Positions 1 to 4,879 of a DNA stretch of 7,179 nt are shown one piece after another; positions within the stretch are counted from its first letter, which is position 1; each line of letters starts with the position of its first letter. The notes under the pieces were generated by a model that saw nothing but the letters and a program-made list of their open reading frames with translations, was not told the DNA's origin and did no database searches. Both the position numbers and the translations under genes were made by a program. The DNA comes from Methanobrevibacter sp. GTDB taxonomy: Archaea > Methanobacteriota > Methanobacteria > Methanobacteriales > Methanobacteriaceae. The stretch spans positions 1-7,179 of the forward strand of contig WRMT01000161.1 of the NCBI GenBank assembly GCA_009777005.1, written 5' to 3'.

Positions 1-2
1 AA

Positions 3-143
3 TTGAAATTGAAGAATATACACGCATATACGATGGAATCTGTCTATAAACACGTTTATCTAAATGTACTTTTAATAGGAATACTAATTAGCAAGGGTTA
101 CAGCGAAATTGAAGAAATAATAAAGCTCGTTGACTTCACCTAA
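3..143 (+). CDS. Partial reading frame, unknown product
   Basis: A frame is open from the left edge of the window to a TAA at 141-143, so the gene probably begins outside the window. An internal ATG at 33 would give 36 residues. The end reads as plausible protein: a hydrophobic stretch (NVLLIGILI) followed by an acidic amphipathic segment (SEIEEIIKLVDFT). The 12-base word GAAATTGAAGAA occurs at 5-16 and again at 105-116, in different frames, so the left part could also be frameshifted. I do not recognise a family. The frame overlaps the start region of the next gene by a few bases. It could be a chance frame in AT-rich DNA, and confidence is low. Confidence 0.3.
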   Translation: MKLKNIHAYTMESVYKHVYLNVLLIGILISKGYSEIEEIIKLVDFT

Positions 144-530
144 ATCAGACACCTTGATCATAATGTGTAGTATTATTATGATATCAACAATTTCAGGGAT
201 TATCTTGATGCACACGCAGAATACTTCTCAAAGTACTACTATGATTAATAATAATACATATACTGCTGATAACAATTATACTTCCACTAATAATCTTAAT
301 GATTACGAACCAACTAATGAAGAAGAATCAGTTCTTTCTATATTATTGATTATAATGGTATAGGAAAATAAGTGTTAGTGAGTATAGTACTTGGGCTTTA
401 GCATCAGGACTTGAAGATAATCATGTGAATGATTTAGCAAATATTTTCAACAGGTATGATTTAGATAATAATGGTTACTGGAGGGAATATGAATTCAACA
501 CTTTTTTTTTTTTTATATGCACATGAGTAA
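130..530 (+). pseudogene. Anchored EF-hand protein, frameshifted
   Basis: Three frames join into one plausible protein. The first (TTG at 130 or ATG at 163) encodes a hydrophobic N-terminal anchor of about 20 residues (LIIMCSIIMISTISGIILM), then a Ser/Thr/Asn-rich linker typical of surface proteins, and reaches a stop at 361-363. The second frame carries DYNGIGKISVSE at about 348. The third carries DLDNNGYWREYE at 458-493. Both peptides fit the 12-residue EF-hand calcium loop, with acidic or Asn residues at 1, 3 and 5, Gly at 6 and Glu at 12. One added T in the run at 335-337 and one added A in the run at 365-368 would join the frames. The 13-T run at 502-514 then gives a stop at 524-526; with 12 T the protein would end LYAHE at 530. 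It is likely an extracytoplasmic calcium-binding protein that is broken or misassembled. No convincing Shine-Dalgarno site precedes either start. Confidence 0.5.
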
Positions 531-838
531 TTATCCTTTTTCTAGCTTTTTTCCCATTTTCTCTTTTTTAGATCCTAAACTAATTTTTCATCTGATTTTC
601 AATGATAATCTACCTATTTCACACCTTATAGCTTTCTCTGTTCTTCATAATAATTTGGATTGTTCGGTTATCAATGTTCCTTGTTCATGGAATTTTATGA
701 ACATTTTTCATCTTCATCAGTCCATAGTTTTTTGTTTTTCGTTATCCCATCCTCACGTTTTTTCTCACGCACTGATTTATGTGTTCTGCCAAACCATTTT
801 ACTTGTTCTTTGAGGATTGTTCTTTGTTTTTTAAATTT
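531..838 (-). pseudogene. Myb/SANT-like DNA-binding protein remnant
   Basis: Read on the minus strand from 838, one frame encodes KFKKQRTILKEQ...FGRTHKSVREKK and then a second unit, KLWTDEDEK. After one base is added in the run at 704-708 it continues FIKFHEQGTLITEQSKLL and RTEKAIRCEIGRL. The two units align with each other without gaps (K-F, Q, T, E-Q, K, GRT and K in register). They have the W...E...F...LGRT.KAI pattern of Myb/SANT helix-turn-helix repeats, so the product was probably a DNA-binding protein. The gene is dead or badly read: one frameshift, a TGA at 647-645 where the pattern expects Gly, and a second TGA at 590-588, before a lysine-rich tail that ends at TAA 533-531. The N-terminal half of the first unit is missing. 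The frame stays open through CRISPR repeat 1 (FESEQFVIET), but similarity to the second unit ends at the repeat edge. It is tail to tail with the EF-hand gene. Confidence 0.55.
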
Positions 839-839
839 G

Positions 840-870
840 GTTTCAATTACAAATTGTTCTGATTCAAACT
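840..870 (-). repeat. CRISPR repeat 1 (leader-distal)
   Basis: This copy is identical to repeat 2 over 30 bases (841-870). It differs only at the last base of the handle (C instead of T on the minus strand). It abuts the truncated Myb/SANT-like remnant directly, and no spacer can be recognised beyond it. Confidence 0.85.
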
Positions 871-906
871 ATCATTTTTTAAATATTTTTTAACGTTTGA
901 GTCCAC

Positions 907-937
907 ATTTCAATTACAAATTGTTCTGATTCAAACT
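907..937 (-). repeat. CRISPR repeat 2
   Basis: This is the middle copy of the array. It shares the AGTTTGAATCAG start with repeat 1 and the GAAAT end with repeat 3. Confidence 0.85.
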
Positions 938-976
938 GGATTCATGAAGAACGACATCACTATATATGGTATAAAA

Positions 977-1007
977 ATTTCAATTACAAATTGTTCTGAT
1001 TTTAAAC
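977..1007 (-). repeat. CRISPR repeat 3 (leader-proximal)
   Basis: This copy is identical to the others over the last 21 bases of the minus-strand repeat. Its 5' end reads GTTTAAAATC in place of AGTTTGAATC. That is closer to the usual I-B repeat family, so this copy may be the ancestral form and the two distal copies the derived one. Confidence 0.8.
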
Positions 1008-1113
1008 AAAGTTTATATAACTTTTATTTTTTAAAAAAACATGATAAAACACTTGTGATGTATTAAAATCTGTTAAATATCTTTTTTTATAAAACATGAA
1101 GGTTTAACTATAG
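1008..1113 (-). promoter_or_regulatory. CRISPR leader and array promoter region
   Basis: About 105 bases of very AT-rich DNA lie between the restored end of cas6 (1114) and the first repeat. On the minus strand there are two TATA-like boxes. One is TTTTATAAAAAAA near 1082-1094, which would start transcription near 1060. The other is TTATATAAA at 1012-1020, which would start inside the first repeat. The first is the better promoter candidate for pre-crRNA, although read-through from cas6 is also possible. The leader role is inferred from repeat orientation and position. Confidence 0.5.
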
Positions 1114-1848
1114 TTAATAATCTGAATCTATCATTCCAAACCCTAATGAATTTTTTCACCTAATCCACAGCTATATCCGAATTTTATAAGATTTTTATTT
1201 CCTTCCATAGCTATATCCATCATAAATGCTCTGTTATAAGTTTTGATGTCTCTTTTTTCAATAGTTATTCTTTTTCTTTTAACTAATTTCATTTCTGAGC
1301 TTATTTTTATATCACCAATAGCTATTTTTTTGTCATAGAACTTGTTATATTTTTTAACAAGGTTTTTCTCAATATTTGAAAAAAACATAGTATCTGATGG
1401 ATTCAAATCCCAAGTTTTCAATTTTTCATCAATTTCTTTTTTTGTTCTAACAATTATTGGAGAAATGGTTTTGAACTTTATTTCACTTTCAAATTTTGGA
1501 GGAGGCAATAATTCAATTTTTTCCACAAATAGTTCTTGTCCTTTAAAATCAACTTGAATATCTTCAAGATAACCATTTATAAGAGATTTGATTAAATGAC
1601 TATTGGGAGAAGTTATTTGAAAATTAATGGTTCCATTTTTTGAAATAAACCCATTATTAACTCTATTTCGTTGGTGTATATATAGTTGTGAAAAGGTGAA
1701 GAATTTAAAGGATTTGGAGGAATGTAATTCCTTAGCTAAGTTCAAATCAGCTATTTTGCTATAAATTATTGAGGATAATATATAGTTATAGTTGAAAGGT
1801 ATATGCAAAGTTTTTTTTTTTTGATTTTAATATTATTTTTAGTCTCAT
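1114..1848 (-). CDS. cas6: Cas6 crRNA endonuclease, reading frame broken at both ends
   Basis: Cas6 cuts pre-crRNA within each repeat, leaving the 8-base handle, and usually stays in the I-B Cascade. The uninterrupted frame is 1808-1143 (221 codons, opening with TTG and lacking a Shine-Dalgarno site). It is recognisable by IPFNYNYILSSIIY near the start, the probable catalytic His in AKELH (about residue 42 of the restored protein), FFTFSQL, and the C-terminal GYSCGLGEK. The normal N-terminus lies in another frame: ATG at 1848-1846, preceded by GTGAT on the minus strand, reads MRLKIILKSKKK and then enters a 12-A run (1811-1822). With 11 A it joins the main frame. At the other end, one extra A in the run at 1151-1156 turns GLGEKIH-stop into GLGEKNSLGFGMIDSDY, restoring the glycine-rich loop and stopping at 1114. 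Restored length is about 244 residues, normal for Cas6. Without these repairs the protein lacks beta strand 1 and half of the G-loop, and would probably be inactive. Confidence 0.85.
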
Positions 1849-1910
1849 TATATCACAAATTCAATAATAATCCATTTTATGGTCATTTTTCAAGCAGTTA
1901 AAAATTTTTG
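1849..1910 (-). promoter_or_regulatory. Probable cas6 ribosome binding site and promoter
   Basis: On the minus strand, GTGAT sits three bases before the ATG at 1848-1846. This supports that start over the TTG at 1808. A weak TATA-like element (CATAAAAT, about 1873-1881) lies roughly 30 bases upstream and would give a very short leader. The promoter call is tentative. Confidence 0.35.
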
Positions 1911-2418
1911 ATGTTTGATTATGTTTTTGAGTTCAATTAAACTTTTTTTTCTTCAAAAACTGAATTGTTCAATACCATGTTCGTATTTCATTTTTTCGAC
2001 CAGAATTATTAATTTTTTAATAATCTCAGTACTTTTAATGGATTTAAAATTGATTGGGATTATTTGAAAAATTTGCACATGGTTCTAGTTTAAATAAAGA
2101 ATGATTGGAATTTGGAATGATTGATTTAATTTATTGAAACAATTTAAGAAAGATTATTATTATTTTTCTTAATCATTTTAGAGATAAAATTTGGTAACAT
2201 TTAAAATTATATATTATATTTAATTTATATTGATTAGTACAAAGAAATTTTATTATAAAAATATTATTTATGGTCCGAATGTTTTCAATTAGCTGTAAAA
2301 ATACTGTAAACTTTTTTGGTTCTGAACATTTAATCAATACATTCAGTTTCACGATTTCAAAAATTTCACATTAAATCAAGAATTAAACTAATAAAATCAT
2401 AAAATTTTACTATCTCAA
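1911..2418. other. Divergent intergenic region without recognisable genes
   Basis: Very AT-rich DNA between divergent cas6 and the creT-like unit. I find no coding frame with protein-like features, no tRNA-like fold and no complete CRISPR repeat. Visible structure is limited to a TTAAGAAA/TTTCTTAA inverted repeat (2144-2172) and two copies of GAATGATTG (2099-2107 and 2115-2123). Confidence 0.5.
2144..2172. repeat. Inverted repeat, 8-base arms
   Basis: TTAAGAAA (2144-2151) and TTTCTTAA (2165-2172) are perfect inverted copies with a 13-base loop of GATTATTATTATT. The position suits an operator or a weak hairpin in the divergent region. An AT-only arm of this length can also arise by chance, and no gene ends here that would need a terminator. 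Confidence 0.3.
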
Positions 2419-2436
2419 AAAAGATAATTTTATATA
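2419..2436 (+). promoter_or_regulatory. TATA promoter of the creT-like unit
   Basis: TTTTATATA (2428-2436) is close to the archaeal TATA consensus and is preceded by A-rich AAAAGAT, a fair BRE. Transcription would begin about 25 bases downstream, near 2456-2460. This is just before the guide target and the strong ribosome binding site. There is no normal gene for it to drive before cas8b, which is more than 330 bases away. Confidence 0.6.
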
Positions 2437-2454
2437 CTTGATTGAAAAAATATT

Positions 2455-2640
2455 AATTAACCTAGGTAACATTTAAATTAACTAGGTTGATAGAGGAGGT
2501 GAAAAAATTTCTGAAAAACCACCATAAAAATTTAAAAAAGTAAATACATAATCATGGAAAAAATTTAAAAAAGCTGTTAGTTCAATGCAATAATTAACTA
2601 AATTATTTTTCGCATGTTTATGTATTAATAATTTTTTTAT
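2455..2640 (+). ncRNA. Candidate creT-like toxin RNA with mini-ORF
   Basis: The expected transcript starts near 2457 and could end in the T-rich tract at 2632-2647. It contains an almost perfect Shine-Dalgarno sequence, GAGGAGGTGA (2493-2502), stronger than that of any cas gene here. Yet no ATG stands at a proper distance. At suitable spacing one finds ATT at 2507 (codons ATT TCT GAA AAA CCA CCA TAA, with tandem proline codons before the stop) or CTG at 2511 (ten codons, ending at 2543). A four-codon ATG frame (MEKI) lies at 2554-2568. Known CreT RNAs are small, have a strong Shine-Dalgarno sequence and a minimal frame with tandem problem codons that sequester translation components. The toxin role here is inferred from this resemblance and from the matching guide downstream. 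The ATT could also be a mutated ATG, meaning an inactivated toxin. Confidence 0.5.
2459..2488 (+). promoter_or_regulatory. Guide target and AACCTAG/CTAGGTT inverted repeat
   Basis: The minus strand of 2467-2483 reads AGTTAATTTAAATGTTA. This matches the pseudo-spacer AGTTGTTTTAACTGTTA (2725-2741) at 14 of 17 positions. The three bases 5' of the target on that strand are CCT, which fits the CCN motif reported for several I-B systems. The target sits at about +8 to +28 of the creT-like transcript, where a bound Cascade would block transcription. It lies inside a perfect 7-base inverted repeat, AACCTAG (2459-2465) and CTAGGTT (2482-2488), which could form a leader hairpin or a protein operator. 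Confidence 0.55.
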
Positions 2641-2647
2641 TTTTTTT
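2632..2647 (+). terminator. Oligo-T tract, probable archaeal terminator
   Basis: Fourteen T in 16 bases (7 T, one A, 7 or more T) on the plus strand. Archaeal RNA polymerase commonly stops at such U-rich tracts. It would separate the creT-like unit from the following promoter. There is no GC-rich hairpin. Confidence 0.4.
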
Positions 2648-2650
2648 ACT

Positions 2651-2660
2651 TTTATATTTT
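2651..2660 (+). promoter_or_regulatory. TATA promoter of the creA-like guide and/or cas operon
   Basis: TTTATATTTT is TATA-like. The expected start, about 25 bases downstream (2678-2683), falls just before the first repeat-like element at 2694. This is the right distance to transcribe the guide RNA. As no clear terminator separates it from cas8b, the same transcript could carry the cas operon. Confidence 0.5.
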
Positions 2661-2693
2661 ATGGGTTACTAAAAGATAATTTCATAAGATTAA

Positions 2694-2774
2694 TTTTTTA
2701 ATTAGAACATTTTGTAATTGAAATAGTTGTTTTAACTGTTATAGCTTAAAATCAGACTCAATGTGGATTCAATG
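2694..2774 (+). ncRNA. CreA-like CRISPR-resembling guide RNA (pseudo-repeat, spacer, pseudo-repeat)
   Basis: Element 1 (2694-2724) matches the array repeat at 26 of 31 positions. In its last 21 bases (2704-2724) only the base at 2710 differs, and the handle AATTGAAAT is intact. Element 2 (2744-2774) matches the leader-proximal repeat at 12 of its first 13 bases (GCTTAAAATCAGA) and then drifts, apart from ATTCAAT near the end. Between them is a 19-base pseudo-spacer (2725-2743), about half the length of the array spacers. In CreA-type antitoxins the part kept is likewise the 3' half of the first repeat (the handle) and the 5' half of the second. The unit lies between cas6 and cas8b, as in Haloarcula hispanica, and is read in the opposite direction to the array. 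It would be cut by Cas6, bound by Cascade and directed to 2467-2483. Guide function is inferred; the repeat similarity is seen directly. Confidence 0.65.
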
Positions 2775-2783
2775 TTGAATAAA

Positions 2784-2788
2784 GGTGA
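2784..2788 (+). promoter_or_regulatory. cas8b ribosome binding site
   Basis: GGTGA three bases before the ATG at 2792 fixes the cas8b start. The 3' part of the second repeat-like element lies only ten bases upstream, so guide processing and cas8b translation could affect each other. Confidence 0.6.
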
Positions 2789-2791
2789 AAT

Positions 2792-4846
2792 ATGATAACT
2801 GAACTTATAGAATTTGGGAAATGGTTAGATTTCAATGGATTTGATGATTTTGGAAGATTGATTAAAGATACTGATAGAGTGATTACTATAAAAATAGTTG
2901 AAAGTGATGAAGGATTAATATTTGAAAATATTCATGATGAATTTGAAAGTTTTATTAACGATACTGATTCACAATCAGCATATGGTGATTTCAAAAAAGA
3001 AAGGATGAAAGGGGTTTCATTATTTTCAAATAATCTATTTTTTGAAACCAATCAAAATATAATGATACCAAGTAATAGTGCATTAGCTTGTTTAACACCA
3101 TTCGTTCTTAGTTTAAAAAGAATTACTAAAAACAAAGTTAAAAATAGTAAAAAACAAAATTTAGAAAAAGATGGCGAATTTATAAAGTTACTCCTTGAAT
3201 CAAAAAATGAAAAAGATAATATCATGGCATGTTATTCAGATTATTCTAGAGACAATAAAGTTGAGGGAAATGTTGAATTATTCAATGAAACAATAAATAA
3301 TGTTGAAGAACTAAAAAATGTTTTAAAACGATATTATTCTATGCTTTATGATAATTGGGATTTAATTGAAAATTTGAAAAACACTATTAAAAATAAGGAT
3401 CCTGATGTATTTATGTTTTTTGAACTACCTAAAAAATATATTTTAATTAATGATATCATTTATTTTTACTGTAAATATTTAAAATTAAGAGAAGAATCTA
3501 CGAAAAGTATAAAATCTCACAATTGTCAGTTTTGTGGAGTTAATGAAATTACTTATGTAAAATTTTCCACAATTAGTTTGGGTAGGAGTTATAATTGGAA
3601 CTATAGAGGTAATTTAGAAAACAGCAAACTAAAATTATGTAAAAATTGCTCTGCATATTTATATTTAGGGATTCAAAAACTTATACATATTTTTGAGAAT
3701 AATTTTATCCTTATTCCAAAATTAAAAGGTGATGATTGTTCTAAATTTGAATTAGTGGGTAGTGAAATAAATACTTATTATAATAATATTGAAGACTATA
3801 AAAATAAGTTTTATTTATTAAATAATTTTCTATACAGTAAAGAAAATCATCATGAGTACTTTAGCTTTGATTTTTTAATCTTTGAGAAAACTCGAATGGG
3901 GGAGGATATTAAGACTATTAAGAAATATGTTGAAAATTATAAATCATTTTTAACGAATTTTGACAATATAAATTTATATAATGACAATGAGTTAAATTAT
4001 CTTTTCAATGAGAAAAAAATATTTAAAGATGAATCAAATCAGATAAAAAATATTTTTGATGTTGAAAGATTAATCAAATCTTTTTTCAGTCAAATTGATA
4101 ATGGAAAAATTACTTTTCCTAAGTTTTTTTATTTCTATGAAATATATTTTAAAAAGTTAAGTGATATTTTTGGAACTTGGAACTCAAAAACTAAAACAAT
4201 CTTTACTAAAAATATGCATAACATTTTTAGCTATATCTATGAGTTACAAGAGGAATCATTGACAATTGATATGCTAAATGAAATTGCTTTAGATTATTTT
4301 ATAAGAGTGGAAAAAAATGTTGAAAAGCCTATTTTTGAGATTTTGAAGAATTTAAATTATTATTTCTTAATTAAAAAAGAATTTTTAGGTGTGAGTATGG
4401 ATATGTTAAAGGAAAGTAATATGGACAAGTTAAAAAAGTATTTCAACGAATATACTATCGAAAATGATGAAAAAATATTAAAATTGATTAAAGATGATAT
4501 TGCAATTAAATATTATTTATTAGGTCAGTTTATAAGGAAAATAGATGATTCTAAAGGTGGTCAAAGTAAAAAAGGAGAAGTTTTTTCAAATTTTGTTAAA
4601 AATGCTAATCGGAATAATATTAAGAATCTGTTTATAACTGAAGTTTTACAAAAAAACAATTATTATATTGAAGGAGCAAATGTTAAACGGAAATTTATTT
4701 TTAAAATGTTAGAAAATGATATAAGTAATTTATTTAATGAGGAAAATCTAACTTTTGAGGATTATATAATTTTAATTTTCGCAGGAAACTATACAAAAAA
4801 TATTTTATCTATACCTAAGAAGAATAATGAAGAAAAAATCGAATAA
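2792..4846 (+). CDS. cas8b: Cas8b, large subunit of type I-B Cascade (Csh1/TM1802 family)
   Basis: The 684-residue product is the large subunit that recognises the PAM and holds the crRNA 5' handle in I-B Cascade. It belongs to the TM1802/Csh1 type. This rests on its position before cas7-cas5-cas3 and on a zinc-finger-like pair, C245-x2-C248 (CQFCG) and C283-x2-C286 (CKNC), as usual in the middle of these proteins. The N-terminus (MITELIEFGKWL) also fits. The C-terminal 150 residues are helix-rich and correspond to the small-subunit (Cas11-like) domain. The ATG at 2792 is preceded by GGTGA. The frame is uninterrupted despite many A/T runs. The gap to cas7 is about 33 bases. It is read divergently from cas6. 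If the upstream guide is real, this protein is also needed to repress the creT-like unit, which would favour keeping the gene. Confidence 0.9.
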   Translation: MITELIEFGKWLDFNGFDDFGRLIKDTDRVITIKIVESDEGLIFENIHDEFESFINDTDSQSAYGDFKKERMKGVSLFSNNLFFETNQNIMIPSNSALACLTPFVLSLKRITKNKVKNSKKQNLEKDGEFIKLLLESKNEKDNIMACYSDYSRDNKVEGNVELFNETINNVEELKNVLKRYYSMLYDNWDLIENLKNTIKNKDPDVFMFFELPKKYILINDIIYFYCKYLKLREESTKSIKSHNCQFCGVNEITYVKFSTISLGRSYNWNYRGNLENSKLKLCKNCSAYLYLGIQKLIHIFENNFILIPKLKGDDCSKFELVGSEINTYYNNIEDYKNKFYLLNNFLYSKENHHEYFSFDFLIFEKTRMGEDIKTIKKYVENYKSFLTNFDNINLYNDNELNYLFNEKKIFKDESNQIKNIFDVERLIKSFFSQIDNGKITFPKFFYFYEIYFKKLSDIFGTWNSKTKTIFTKNMHNIFSYIYELQEESLTIDMLNEIALDYFIRVEKNVEKPIFEILKNLNYYFLIKKEFLGVSMDMLKESNMDKLKKYFNEYTIENDEKILKLIKDDIAIKYYLLGQFIRKIDDSKGGQSKKGEVFSNFVKNANRNNIKNLFITEVLQKNNYYIEGANVKRKFIFKMLENDISNLFNEENLTFEDYIILIFAGNYTKNILSIPKKNNEEKIE
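4397..4846 (+). CDS. cas11b: Candidate internally translated Cas11b small subunit
   Basis: Inside cas8b, AGGTG (4387-4391) stands five bases before an in-frame ATG at 4397 (Met536). Starting there gives a 149-residue protein covering the helical C-terminal domain. Another in-frame ATG at 4421 follows GGAAAG and would give 141 residues. In several type I-B, I-C and I-D systems the small subunit Cas11 is known to be made from an internal start in the large-subunit gene. Several copies of it line the Cascade backbone. Size, frame and ribosome binding site fit that model. Expression is inferred. Confidence 0.5.
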   Translation: MDMLKESNMDKLKKYFNEYTIENDEKILKLIKDDIAIKYYLLGQFIRKIDDSKGGQSKKGEVFSNFVKNANRNNIKNLFITEVLQKNNYYIEGANVKRKFIFKMLENDISNLFNEENLTFEDYIILIFAGNYTKNILSIPKKNNEEKIE

Positions 4847-4879
4847 TTTTTATTTAAAATAGTTTAAGAAGTGATTATT

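Larger units (their letters stand above)
840..1007 (-). CRISPR. Type I-B CRISPR array, 3 repeats and 2 spacers
   Basis: Three copies of a 30-31 base repeat lie at 840/841-870, 907-937 and 977-1007. They are separated by spacers of about 36 bases (871-906) and 39 bases (938-976). On the minus strand the repeats end in AATTGAAAT (AATTGAAAC in the copy at 840), the usual 8-base crRNA 5' handle of type I-B. The array is therefore transcribed on the minus strand, with its leader at higher coordinates next to cas6. The copy nearest the leader starts GTTTAAAATCAG, whereas the other two share AGTTTGAATCAG. From memory, the GTT(T)AAAATCAGA start and GAAAT end are typical of a widespread archaeal and clostridial I-B repeat family. 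The spacers are unrelated to each other, and I cannot assign their targets. An array this short suggests little recent adaptation. No cas1, cas2 or cas4 is visible in the window. Confidence 0.9.

Noticed and set aside
517..893. Two overlapping plus-strand frames of 98 and 77 codons, rich in Phe, Ser and Leu
   Set aside because: They lack ribosome binding sites and are the complement of the minus-strand Myb/SANT-like remnant and CRISPR repeat 1. The composition is that of an antisense shadow.
1342..1557. Plus-strand frame of 71 codons
   Set aside because: It lies antisense inside cas6, with no start signal and no family features.
1683..1690. ATAGTTGT in cas6, matching the seed of the pseudo-spacer
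   Set aside because: Only about six guide bases match, deep within a coding region. Such short words are expected by chance.
1896..1904. CAGTTAAAA upstream of cas6, a 9-base match to part of the pseudo-spacer complement
   Set aside because: The guide's seed end (first five bases) does not match here, so Cascade recruitment to the cas6 promoter is not supported.
2071..2098. Possible third repeat-like element on the minus strand (TTTAAAC, TAGAAC, then drift)
   Set aside because: Alignment to the repeat needs a gap, and the handle AATTGAAAT is not preserved. In DNA this AT-rich the resemblance may be chance.
2099..2123. Two copies of GAATGATTG 16 bases apart
   Set aside because: They could be an operator, but they are short, AT-rich and far from any start signal.
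2526..2573. Direct repeat AAAAATTTAAAAAAG at 2526-2540 and 2559-2573
   Set aside because: It is low-complexity A/T sequence. It may be part of the small transcript but carries no interpretable signal alone.
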